Assembly (NCBI GenBank): GCA_964560145.1
Contig: CAZLKS010000010.1
Coordinates: 1 to 29,368 of the forward strand
From: JAHFLF01 sp964560145
Lineage (GTDB): Bacteria > Patescibacteriota > Minisyncoccia > UBA6257 > 1-14-0-10-44-23
Reading direction: 5' to 3'
DNA: 29,368 nt
The stretch's first letter is position 1. Every line of letters starts with the position of its first letter. The notes under the pieces are model-generated. The model saw only the letters and a program-made list of their open reading frames with translations. It ran no database searches and was not told where the DNA came from. Made by a program: the position numbers and the translations under genes. Shown here piece by piece: positions 1 to 7,157 of the stretch.

Positions 1-35
1 TTCTCGGCTTGCTCCTGTGGTGTTGGGCGATTCAT
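1..35 (-). CDS. Possible 5' end of a downstream gene (partial)
   Basis: An ATG at 33-35 on the minus strand opens a frame with no stop to the window edge; it begins MNRPTPQEQAE. It sits 12 bases past the stop of the CBS gene and would be the next gene of the same minus-strand operon. Only 11 codons are visible, no Shine-Dalgarno is evident and no family can be assigned, so this is only a plausible start. Confidence 0.35.
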   Translation of the reverse strand, partial: MNRPTPQEQAE

Positions 36-47
36 GCGGTTTTTGAT

Positions 48-509
48 TTATTTTGCTAATGGCTTCAAGACGTCGTAGCGACTCACAACACCGACGAGCT
101 TGCGGGTTGAGTCGATAACCGGAATCGGGTTAACACCATGGTGGTCCTGAAAAGCACGTACGGTTTCTTCGTAGGTAGCACTCACGGGCAGCGTAAGCGG
201 ATCAGCGTTCATCACATCCTTCGCCGTGAGTTTGGTGACTGCGGCAACATCGTCGCTAAACTCGCTTTTATCTTTGCTGAAAACCGGAAGTTGCGCTAAG
301 ACAGTCTGAAGCGTCGGCAGATGAATGCCCGATTGACTACTGATAAGACTATATTCAGTTACGATACCAACAAGAACTCCGCTTTCATCCACGACTGGCA
401 GTCCGTTAAATTTGTGGTCAGTCATCAACTTAGCAACCTCGATAAGTGACGCACTAGCTGTAACAGTAATCGGATTAGCGGTCATTATGTCTTTGATGGT
501 GATGTTCAT
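48..509 (-). CDS. CBS-domain pair protein
   Basis: A 153-residue protein made almost entirely of two CBS motifs, one near residues 1-60 (IKDIMTANPITV, then GLPVVDESGVLVGIVTEY) and one near 92-150 (AKDVMNADPLTL, then NPIPVIDSTRKLVGVVSR). CBS pairs form Bateman modules that bind adenine nucleotides or related ligands and usually sense energy or redox state. No catalytic or membrane domain is attached, so it is a stand-alone sensor or partner subunit; the ligand cannot be told. It is a clear paralog of the next gene upstream (614-1090) and is the last complete gene of the redox operon. It is soluble and cytoplasmic, with no signal peptide. Confidence 0.9.
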   Translation of the reverse strand: MNITIKDIMTANPITVTASASLIEVAKLMTDHKFNGLPVVDESGVLVGIVTEYSLISSQSGIHLPTLQTVLAQLPVFSKDKSEFSDDVAAVTKLTAKDVMNADPLTLPVSATYEETVRAFQDHHGVNPIPVIDSTRKLVGVVSRYDVLKPLAK

Positions 510-521
510 ATGAGTTATTCG

Positions 522-607
522 CTACGAAATACTAAAGTGTACGAAGGTACGAAATGAAACAGTTTCACTGGCATGCTCATACTTTCGTTTTCTTTCGCAT
601 TTCGTAG
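522..607. repeat. Small intergenic element with 9-bp inverted ends
   Basis: The spacer between the two CBS genes is bounded by CTACGAAAT (522-530) and its exact reverse complement ATTTCGTAG (599-607). Inside are further TACGAA units near 541-553 and a short palindrome, TGAAAC/GTTTCA, near 554-566. A related run of TACGAA units occurs at 2079-2106. This looks like a short interspersed repeat rather than a gene; a role as an mRNA processing or stability hairpin between co-transcribed genes is possible but not shown. Confidence 0.5.
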
Positions 608-613
608 AGTTTT

Positions 614-1090
614 CTATGTGTGGCCAAATAATTTTAAAAGCTTAAGCAAATCGTATCGGCTGACGACGCCGACCAGTTTGTTTTCTTTGTCGATGACTGG
701 TATCGGATTCACCCGATGATGCTTATTAAGAACCTCGAGTGCCGTCTCGAAAGTATCATCATAAGCCAGCGTAATTGGCTTCTGCTCCATAATATCACCG
801 GCTTTGAGTGCCATAGTTCGCTTCACTTGCTCACTCAGGTATTCGAGGTCTTTGAGCGGGCTATCGGCATCCTTCGAAATTCTTTCGAGTGTTGGCAGAT
901 GCAAAAGAGATTCCGCTGTAATCAAATTGTATTCAGTAACTAATCCAATTAAGTGATTGCCACTATCAACAACGGGCAACCCATTATATTTTTTGTCAGT
1001 AAATATTTTGACAATGTCTAATACACGAGCGTCCGCAGTCGTCGTAACGACGTCGGTTGTCATAATATCCCGGACGAGAGTAGCTTCCAT
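614..1090 (-). CDS. CBS-domain pair protein
   Basis: A 158-residue protein with two CBS motifs: VRDIMTTDVVTT through GLPVVDSGNHLIGLVTEY in the N-terminal half, and AGDIMEQKPITL through NPIPVIDKENKLVGVVSRYD in the C-terminal half. It aligns along its whole length with the protein at 48-509, so the two arose by tandem duplication and may form a heteromeric Bateman module. It begins 14 bases after the thioredoxin reductase stop, so it is probably co-transcribed with the thiol-redox genes, which hints at sensing of adenylate or redox state. Ligand and partner are unknown. Confidence 0.9.
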   Translation of the reverse strand: MEATLVRDIMTTDVVTTTADARVLDIVKIFTDKKYNGLPVVDSGNHLIGLVTEYNLITAESLLHLPTLERISKDADSPLKDLEYLSEQVKRTMALKAGDIMEQKPITLAYDDTFETALEVLNKHHRVNPIPVIDKENKLVGVVSRYDLLKLLKLFGHT

Positions 1091-1104
1091 GTAATAAGTA
1101 TACC

Positions 1105-2055
1105 CTACTTGTGAGCGCCGGTTAAATGATTCCTGTGCAAAAATTCATAGATGCTCAGTAGTCCCTTGATGGCGTCGCCAACCGAGATGTTATTTTGTTT
1201 ATATATAACATCAGACACGTCCCCCGCCGCCCAAATTCCAGCACAAGAAGTTGTTTGCTGGCGAGCATCAACGATGATTTCTCCAATTGGATTCAGTGAA
1301 ACCAAATCCTTAACGAAATCAGAGTTGGGCAGGGAGCCAATCTCAACGAAGAATCCTTGAATCGGCAACGTTTTTGATTCACCAGAAATCTTATCGTGAT
1401 AGCGCACACCACTCACCGCTTTTTCACCCAGCACCTCATCGGTAATCGCATTGTAATATATCGAAACTTTGGGGTGTGATTTAATTTTCTCTTGCGTCAC
1501 TGCATCGCCCTTCAGCTCGGTACCCCTAACCAACAAATATATTTTGTTAGCATACGGAATAGAGTCGACGACAGCCTCAAGGCCGGCATTACCCGCACCA
1601 ACTACCGCGACATCCTTTCCTTTAAAAAGCGGCGCATCACAAGTTGAACAGAACACCACGCCGCGTCCATCAAGTCGGTCCTCGCCCGGAATACCAAGCC
1701 GACGACGCCGGCTACCGCTTGCAACCATGATGGTTTTTGCCTCAAATGACTTACCGCTGGCCGTTGTCACCACAAAGTGTCCCGCTGGTGGGCCGCCATC
1801 GATTTTCGTAACCGTACTCACCCGCTCACCATCAACGATTTCAATGTTTTGGGTTCGTACATGCTCCTCGAGATCCTGAGCGAGCTTAAGACCAGATATA
1901 GCCTTAGTACCCACCCAATTATAGATTTCGTTCGAAACAATTGACTGCCCGCCAAAAGTCTCGGTGATTAAAAGCGTTTTAATTTGCTTGCGTCCAGCAT
2001 AAATACCAGCCGAAACAGCCGCTGGACCACCGCCCACAATTAGCAATTCATACAT
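1105..2055 (-). CDS. trxB: Thioredoxin reductase (NADPH-type flavoprotein)
   Basis: At 316 residues this has the usual length for a low-Mr thioredoxin reductase. The FAD dinucleotide-binding motif IVGGGPAAVSAGIYAGRK is at residues 6-23. The redox pair is Cys136-Ser-Thr-Cys139, followed by DAPLF, and the second dinucleotide motif VVGAGNAGLE is at 151-160. Near the C-terminus, GIWAAGDVSDV is the typical FAD-contacting segment. The enzyme would pass electrons from NAD(P)H to a thioredoxin or glutaredoxin partner; the next gene upstream (2111-2344) is the obvious candidate. The CxxC context resembles the AhpF-like branch more than E. coli TrxB, so cofactor preference is uncertain. The start ATG at 2053-2055 gives the glycine-rich loop its normal N-terminal position. 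Confidence 0.93.
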   Translation of the reverse strand: MYELLIVGGGPAAVSAGIYAGRKQIKTLLITETFGGQSIVSNEIYNWVGTKAISGLKLAQDLEEHVRTQNIEIVDGERVSTVTKIDGGPPAGHFVVTTASGKSFEAKTIMVASGSRRRRLGIPGEDRLDGRGVVFCSTCDAPLFKGKDVAVVGAGNAGLEAVVDSIPYANKIYLLVRGTELKGDAVTQEKIKSHPKVSIYYNAITDEVLGEKAVSGVRYHDKISGESKTLPIQGFFVEIGSLPNSDFVKDLVSLNPIGEIIVDARQQTTSCAGIWAAGDVSDVIYKQNNISVGDAIKGLLSIYEFLHRNHLTGAHK

Positions 2056-2078
2056 ATTGGAATATTTGTCTAAATATG

Positions 2079-2106
2079 GCTACGAAATACGAAAGAGATA
2101 CGAAAC
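2079..2106. repeat. Run of TACGAAA units
   Basis: The 55-base spacer between thioredoxin reductase and glutaredoxin holds GCTACGAAATACGAAA followed by a further ATACGAAAC. These are the same units as in the 522-607 element. The half element has no inverted partner within this spacer. It is probably a member or fragment of the same interspersed family. Confidence 0.35.
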
Positions 2107-2110
2107 TACT

Positions 2111-2344
2111 TTAAGCAATGGCTTTCTCAATCTCCGACTTATTAAATCCGACAAAGATTTTACCATCAATATCAATAACCGGAACGCCGAGCTGGCCAGA
2201 CTTCTCAACCATCTCTTCACGCTTTGCATCGTCCTCGGCAACGTTGAACTCTGAGTACGAGAGTCCCTTCGAGGTGAAGTAGTCTTTCGCTAATTTGCAG
2301 TAGACACAAGTCGGGGTCGAGTAAACGGTAATGTTTTTTGCCAT
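2111..2344 (-). CDS. Glutaredoxin-like thiol-disulfide protein
   Basis: A 77-residue single-domain protein with the thioredoxin fold pattern: an N-terminal strand, then STPTCVYCKLAKDYF with the CxxC active site (Cys-Val-Tyr-Cys), then GVPVIDIDGKIFVGF carrying the cis-proline and substrate-binding strand. It belongs with the NrdH/glutaredoxin-like redox proteins. I chose the ATG at 2342-2344 (MAKNITVYS) because family members begin one or two residues before the first strand; a TTG at 2375-2377 would add 11 poorly conserved residues. Lying just upstream of thioredoxin reductase, it is probably that enzyme's direct electron acceptor. Confidence 0.88.
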   Translation of the reverse strand: MAKNITVYSTPTCVYCKLAKDYFTSKGLSYSEFNVAEDDAKREEMVEKSGQLGVPVIDIDGKIFVGFNKSEIEKAIA

Positions 2345-2394
2345 ATATTTTGTATTGATAATTATTTTGCTCAACAACTATACCATACCTGTTA

Positions 2395-3045
2395 TTAACG
2401 ACTACTTTTGAGCGCGGCCTCAATAACCTGTTGGTACGTTTCATAGGGATATGCACCACCAATCAGCGTGCCATTAACAAAACTGGCTGGAGTTCCCTCT
2501 ATGCCCAGAGCCATTCCTGCTCGCCGATCAATCTCAATTTCGTTTTTGTACGTACCAGTATCAATACAACTCTTAAATTCTTCTGCATTCAGGCCGAGCG
2601 ACTTTGCAAGGCCCACGTAATCAAGGGTTGCAAGCTCGGACTGTCGCGCAAATAGCGCATCATGATACTCCCAGTATTTTCCCTGCGGCAGAGCACATTG
2701 TGCCGCCTCAGCAGCTATTCGAGCACTTGCGTGAAATTCGAGCGGGTAGTCGCGGAAGACAAGCTTGACCTTGCCCGTTTCGACATACTCTTTGCGAATC
2801 CGCGCTTCAGCCGTGTCGGCAGCCTTTTTGCAGTAAGGACATTCGTAATCACCAAAGATTACTATCGTAACTGGCGCATCCGCACTACCAAGCACGGCAT
2901 CATCATCGAGCTCAGAAGCGGCACCGAACTTGGAAGTTGGTGCGAGTGATTTGCCCGGCTGATACACAATCGCTCCCGCAATCACGAGTCCTGCAACAAT
3001 AATCGAGGTAATTATCAGTTTTGCATTACTATTTTCTGTCTGCAT
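2395..3045 (-). CDS. Membrane-anchored DsbA-like thiol-disulfide oxidoreductase
   Basis: A 216-residue protein with a short charged N-terminus and one hydrophobic helix at about residues 9-28 that acts as signal anchor, so the catalytic domain faces outward. The thioredoxin-like domain carries FGDYECPYCKKA with the redox pair Cys69-Pro-Tyr-Cys72, a helical insertion (roughly 100-165) typical of DsbA, and the cis-proline segment GIEGTPASFVNG near 184-195. This is the Thioredoxin_4/DSBA family found in Gram-positive-type envelopes. It would introduce or rearrange disulfides in exported proteins. It is the first gene of the redox operon; whether the cytoplasmic glutaredoxin/TrxR pair supplies its electrons cannot be told, and no CcdA/DsbD-like conduit is visible here. 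Confidence 0.9.
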   Translation of the reverse strand: MQTENSNAKLIITSIIVAGLVIAGAIVYQPGKSLAPTSKFGAASELDDDAVLGSADAPVTIVIFGDYECPYCKKAADTAEARIRKEYVETGKVKLVFRDYPLEFHASARIAAEAAQCALPQGKYWEYHDALFARQSELATLDYVGLAKSLGLNAEEFKSCIDTGTYKNEIEIDRRAGMALGIEGTPASFVNGTLIGGAYPYETYQQVIEAALKSSR

Positions 3046-3075
3046 ATTGTCTGGATTTTTCGGTTAATTCCCTGT

Positions 3076-3105
3076 ATTATCCTATGTATACAGAGAGAGT
3101 GTCAA
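3076..3105 (-). promoter_or_regulatory. Sigma70-type promoter of the redox operon
   Basis: Read on the minus strand, a perfect TTGACA (-35, plus coordinates 3100-3105) is followed after 18 bases by GATAAT (-10, 3076-3081). The start of transcription would fall near 3069, leaving about 24 untranslated bases before the ATG at 3045. No clear Shine-Dalgarno lies in that leader. Confidence 0.7.
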
Positions 3106-3125
3106 ACCTACTCTTTTAGACCGTT

Positions 3126-4535
3126 ATGTCAGTACTCACCGGTATCCCCAAAAGAAATATCGCCATCCCCACCAGCCTGAAATCACGAGCCAAAATACCC
3201 CTCCTCTATCTCGGGGATATTGTTGTTTTTTATATCGCGCTAACACTCACTCTCTTAATCCGCTACGGTGCAATTCATTTCGCTGGGCCCGACTTTGAAG
3301 CACACGCCGGCCCGTTTACCTATGCGCTTTTCGGTTGGTTACTCATTTTCTATATTGGTGGACTCTATGAAAAACAAAGTTTCAACCAAGAAGTCTTGCT
3401 GCGGAGATTTTTCCCACTAGTCGGGATTGGTAGCCTTTTCCTGATTCTTCTTTTCTATTTCGTTCCATCATTCGGCATCACTCCCAAGATAAATCTGTTT
3501 ATTTTCATCGTCTTATTCGCCGCCATCGGTTTTGTCTGGCGCATGAGCTTTATATATCTACTTAAGCGGCGAGCTGGCTCAAAGGCAAACCGCGTTATGC
3601 TTATTGGTGACACTCCCGCTGGAGCCGAACTCGAACAATACATCAAAAAGCACCCTCATCATGGTTATGAGACCGTCATCTGGCTCAAGGAGGGGCTGAA
3701 AGGTCAGGACACACCCGAGCAATTCACGAATTTTGTCATCGTCAAAGGCATCAATACAATCGTCGTTCCTGCCAAGCTGGAGCATGACCCTGGTGCGTTG
3801 CGCATACTCTACTATGCATTCATGAGCGGCATCGAGGTGGTAAGTCTAGCCGATTTTTATGAGCGCGTGTTCGACAAGGTATCAATCGACGAACTCGAAG
3901 ATTCTTGGCTCATTAAGAATCTGCCGCGCGTAGCCAAACGGTATCGTGTCTTTAAATACGTCTTCGAATCACTTCTCGCGCTGCTTGTTTTGCTTATCAC
4001 ACTGCCCTTTACCCTACTCACCGTACTCGCAATCAAGATTTCCTCACCCGGCACAATACTCTACTCTCAGAAACGAGTCGGACAAAATGAGAAAACCTTT
4101 GTTCTTTACAAGTTTCGTACTATGTACGCCACAAAGGACAAAAATCCAGACGCCGATGCATCAGTGCCAACGTGGTCAGCTGGTAACGATGCGCGAATCA
4201 CTCCAATCGGCAAATTCCTTCGCGCCAGTCATATCGACGAACTACCCCAACTCATCAATGTCCTGCGCGGCGAGATGTCGTTTGTTGGCCCGCGACCAGA
4301 ACGACCAGAGTTCACTGCCGAGCTCGAAAAAAAGATTCCTTATTACGAACTACGCTACCTGCTTAAGCCCGGTATCACTGGCTGGGCTCAGATTAATTAC
4401 CGGTACGGTGCCAGTATTGAAGATGCTTACCAAAAACTTCAGTACGAAATCTACTACCTCAAAAATCGTTCCCTACTTCTTGACGCAGCAATCATAGTCA
4501 AAACAATTAAGAAGTTTTTTGTGCAGGAAACATAG
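3126..4535 (+). CDS. Polyprenyl-phosphate hexose-1-phosphate transferase (initiating sugar transferase)
   Basis: A 469-residue membrane protein of the WbaP/WcaJ polyisoprenyl-phosphate hexose-1-phosphate transferase family. Four hydrophobic segments lie at about 24-46, 65-80, 99-114 and 123-146. A Rossmann-like CoA_binding_3 domain follows at about 155-245 (NRVMLIGDTPAGAELEQYI). A re-entrant membrane helix lies near 281-306, then the cytoplasmic catalytic domain with KRVGQ, YKFRTMY (328-334), the Asp371-Glu372 pair in SHIDELPQ, FVGPRPERPEF and KPGITGWAQ. It would load the first sugar-1-phosphate on a lipid carrier to start the repeat unit. It opens the plus-strand arm of the locus. Length and motifs are complete. 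The sugar cannot be read from sequence. Confidence 0.93.
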   Translation: MSVLTGIPKRNIAIPTSLKSRAKIPLLYLGDIVVFYIALTLTLLIRYGAIHFAGPDFEAHAGPFTYALFGWLLIFYIGGLYEKQSFNQEVLLRRFFPLVGIGSLFLILLFYFVPSFGITPKINLFIFIVLFAAIGFVWRMSFIYLLKRRAGSKANRVMLIGDTPAGAELEQYIKKHPHHGYETVIWLKEGLKGQDTPEQFTNFVIVKGINTIVVPAKLEHDPGALRILYYAFMSGIEVVSLADFYERVFDKVSIDELEDSWLIKNLPRVAKRYRVFKYVFESLLALLVLLITLPFTLLTVLAIKISSPGTILYSQKRVGQNEKTFVLYKFRTMYATKDKNPDADASVPTWSAGNDARITPIGKFLRASHIDELPQLINVLRGEMSFVGPRPERPEFTAELEKKIPYYELRYLLKPGITGWAQINYRYGASIEDAYQKLQYEIYYLKNRSLLLDAAIIVKTIKKFFVQET

Positions 4536-4610
4536 CCCCCCTCCGCACCGCAACACTTGACCAGTCCCAATTTCATTATGATCTATAAAAAACATTCTTC
4601 GCCGTTTAGT

Positions 4611-4767
4611 CTTTTGTTTATGGCCTGGCCAAACATTGCAGTGCGAATTGACCGAGGGTTCCGGTTTGAAGCTCTGGAAGCCATAAACAAAAGTATTAAC
4701 GTCGCCAACAAAATCCTATTAAAAACTATGCACGTGGGCTTCCGGAGCTGCAAACCGGAACCTCGGT
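4611..4767. repeat. Two interlocked inverted repeats (possible pseudoknot or invertible segment)
   Basis: The 245-base spacer between the sugar transferase and the epimerase holds two long inverted repeats in the order A-B-A'-B'. A (4611-4624, CTTTTGTTTATGGC) is perfectly complementary to A' (4680-4693). B (4651-4682) is complementary to B' (4737-4767) over about 31 bases, with one G-U-type mismatch, one A-G mismatch and one bulged base. A' starts inside the last three bases of B, so the stems interlock. B' ends 13 bases before the epimerase ATG. No T-tract follows, so it is not an intrinsic terminator. Function is unknown; see findings. Confidence 0.75.
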
Positions 4768-4780
4768 GATTTAATTCGTT

Positions 4781-5707
4781 ATGAAAATATTAGTTACAGG
4801 CGGTGCCGGCTTTATTGGCAGTCACGTTGTCGATGCTTATGTTGCCGCAGGTCATGAGGTAGTTATCATCGACAATCTGTCGACCGGTTCAAGAAGCAAT
4901 CTAAATCCAAAGGCTACATTTTATGAAGCGGATATTCGCAACATCGCCGAACTTCGCCGAATTATTGACCTCGAGAAACCCGAGATTATAAACCACCATG
5001 CCGCCGCCATCTCGGTAACTGGTTCAGCCGCTAAGCCCCTCGAAACATACGAAATAAATGTTTTAGGCACCGTTAACCTCCTCCTTGCCGGCCTTCCGTC
5101 GCTCAAGAAGTTCATCTTTATTTCTACGGGCGGGGCACTCTACTCATCGCCAGCAAAGTTCCCAGCCAAGGAGACCGAAAAGCCAACACCTCTGTCCCCT
5201 TACGGTTTCAGCAAACAACTCGCAGAGGAGGCGGTCATGTTTTACTGTCGACAACAGAAAGTTCCATTCACCATTCTGCGTTATTCCAATGTGTATGGGC
5301 CGCGACAAAACCCTCACGGCGAAAGCGGTGTGATGGCAATCTTTACCATGCTCGCTGCCGCTAATAAACAGCCAACTATTTATCGCAAACAAACAACCCG
5401 CGACTACGTCTACGCCGGCGATATTGCTCGGGCGAACGTCTTAGCGCTTTCGAAGGGTAAGAATGAAATTATCAACATCGGCACCAGCCGTGAAACTTCG
5501 AACCAGCAGGTTTACGAGGCGGTTGCTCGCGAGTATTCCTGGAGTCAGAAACCGAGCTACCAGTCAGCACGAGGCGGTGAACTCCTCCGCAGCTCCCTCG
5601 CAATCACCAAGGCGAAGAAGCTGCTTGGCTGGCAGCCGCGTGTCACCATCCCCGAAGGATTAAAAAACATTCATGCGTATTCCCGAGAACATGCTCACAC
5701 GTCTTAA
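4781..5707 (+). CDS. NAD-dependent nucleotide-sugar epimerase/dehydratase (extended SDR)
   Basis: A 308-residue extended short-chain dehydrogenase of the GalE/UDP-glucose 4-epimerase type. The NAD-binding loop TGGAGFIGSHV is at residues 6-16 and the acidic residue binding the ribose at about 31. The catalytic set is Ser115/Thr116 (ISTGG) with Tyr141-x3-Lys145 (SPYGFSKQ). The substrate-binding half contains RYSNVYGPRQ and the late TRDYVYAGDIA motif. It would interconvert a UDP- or similar activated hexose at C4 to supply the repeat-unit donors. It overlaps the flippase gene by 35 bases, suggesting coupled translation. No Shine-Dalgarno is visible before the ATG; instead the inverted repeat B' lies just upstream. 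Confidence 0.92.
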   Translation: MKILVTGGAGFIGSHVVDAYVAAGHEVVIIDNLSTGSRSNLNPKATFYEADIRNIAELRRIIDLEKPEIINHHAAAISVTGSAAKPLETYEINVLGTVNLLLAGLPSLKKFIFISTGGALYSSPAKFPAKETEKPTPLSPYGFSKQLAEEAVMFYCRQQKVPFTILRYSNVYGPRQNPHGESGVMAIFTMLAAANKQPTIYRKQTTRDYVYAGDIARANVLALSKGKNEIINIGTSRETSNQQVYEAVAREYSWSQKPSYQSARGGELLRSSLAITKAKKLLGWQPRVTIPEGLKNIHAYSREHAHTS

Positions 5708-7157
5708 GTTGCTGCTTTTCTCGAATTCATCAACGCGTCAAACCGTGGTCAAGAACACGATTTGGCTATTAGGCGGTGAGGGAATCGGACGGCTCATTCG
5801 TGCCATCATTGTTATCTATTCCGCGCGCGTGCTCGGTGCGGCTGAATACGGGGTCTTTTCATACGCGATGGCGATATCTGGTTTTGTTGCTATATTTTCA
5901 GACCTCGGAATCAGTGCGATTCTCACACGTGAAAGCGTCAAGAATCCAATCGCCCGGCAGGAGTACTTTTCAACGGCACTACTCATAAAATTTGCCTTCC
6001 TCACCATCAACACGCTACTCATTCTCTTCGCCGTACCGCTCATATCGAACGTTGACGGCGTCATCCCCCTACTACCGCTCGTCGTCGGACTACTATTCTT
6101 CGATACCCTCCGCGACTTTTGCTTCGGCATGAGTCGAGCCCTTGAACGAATGGAGTGGGAGGCCTGGGTTAAGATTCTAACCAATGTAGCCATCGCCGGT
6201 CTTGGCTTACTATTCCTTATGCGATGGCAGACCGCTTTTGCGCTTTCCGTCAGCTACGTTATCGGCTCAGCACTTGGCTTCATGACCATTGGCTTTATTC
6301 TTCTCCCATACTTTAAAAAGTTTATCAGCCATATCCGCTTCTCGCTCATCAAGGAAATTCTAGTATTAGCCTGGCCAATTGGACTTCTTGGCGTACTCGG
6401 TTCAATTATGATTAATACCGATATGGTTATGCTTGGACACTGGCGTAGTACTGAGCAAATCGGTTTCTACGCAGCCGGTCAGAAGCCTATCCTCCTGCTC
6501 TACATAGTACCAACGCTTCTGGCTTCGGCGGTTTTTCCTGTTTTTACTCGTTTGGCCGCTATCAACAGAGACCGTTTCCGTTTCGTTCTTGAGCGGACCG
6601 TTACGGCAACGTTCTTACTCGGACTACCCGTAGTAACTGTTGGCGCCGTACTCGCCCCCGCTCTTATCTCGCTCATCTATGGTCCAGATTATGCTCCGGC
6701 TGTTCCAAGTTTCGTACTCCTACTCACCACGATTGTCATCGTTTTTCCAAGCACTATTTTAGCCAACGCACTTTTTGCCCACAATGAACAGCGACAGTTT
6801 CTCTGGTTTGTTGGCATTGGTGCAGTCTCGAATGCACTCCTTGACGCACTACTTATTCCTCGCTACGGAATCGAAGGCTCAGCAATAGCGACGATTATTG
6901 CGCAGGTACTAACAAACGTTCTCGTCTGGCGACAAATGAAAAAAACCTGCTATTTTGAAATCGCTAGCCACCTGCATCGCGTTCTTATCGCAGCGCTGAT
7001 TTCAAGCATCCTTGCGTACGCACTCTCGCTCACGCAACTACACGTGCTCATTAATCTCGGCCTATCTTCACTCACCTACCTGAGCCTGCTTTGGTTGTTG
7101 CGAGAACCATTATTCCGCGAACTAAAAGAGGTATTCTTTAAAGCAGCAAATGATTAG
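5673..7157 (+). CDS. Wzx-type polysaccharide flippase (MOP/MVF superfamily), first copy
   Basis: A 494-residue integral membrane protein with about 12-14 hydrophobic helices, opening with TVVKNTIWLLGGEGIGR and ARVLGAAEYGVFSYAMA, the hallmark first helices of the polysaccharide-transporter branch of the MOP superfamily. It would flip lipid-linked oligosaccharide across the cytoplasmic membrane. The ATG at 5673 lies inside the epimerase gene with a weak GAAGGA about 13 bases upstream; an ATG at 5691 is an alternative giving six fewer residues. Its stop TAG overlaps the stop TAA of the opposing GT2 gene in the four bases 7154-7157. A second flippase is at 26702-28225. Confidence 0.9.
   Translation: MRIPENMLTRLKLLLFSNSSTRQTVVKNTIWLLGGEGIGRLIRAIIVIYSARVLGAAEYGVFSYAMAISGFVAIFSDLGISAILTRESVKNPIARQEYFSTALLIKFAFLTINTLLILFAVPLISNVDGVIPLLPLVVGLLFFDTLRDFCFGMSRALERMEWEAWVKILTNVAIAGLGLLFLMRWQTAFALSVSYVIGSALGFMTIGFILLPYFKKFISHIRFSLIKEILVLAWPIGLLGVLGSIMINTDMVMLGHWRSTEQIGFYAAGQKPILLLYIVPTLLASAVFPVFTRLAAINRDRFRFVLERTVTATFLLGLPVVTVGAVLAPALISLIYGPDYAPAVPSFVLLLTTIVIVFPSTILANALFAHNEQRQFLWFVGIGAVSNALLDALLIPRYGIEGSAIATIIAQVLTNVLVWRQMKKTCYFEIASHLHRVLIAALISSILAYALSLTQLHVLINLGLSSLTYLSLLWLLREPLFRELKEVFFKAAND

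Noticed and set aside
3946..4497. 183-codon plus-strand open frame within the sugar transferase
   Set aside because: It overlaps the catalytic domain of a clear family member in another frame and shows no family features itself.
4737..4780. Terminator for the sugar transferase at B/B'
   Set aside because: The stem loop is long (54 bases) and there is no T-tract after it, and the next gene starts 13 bases on.
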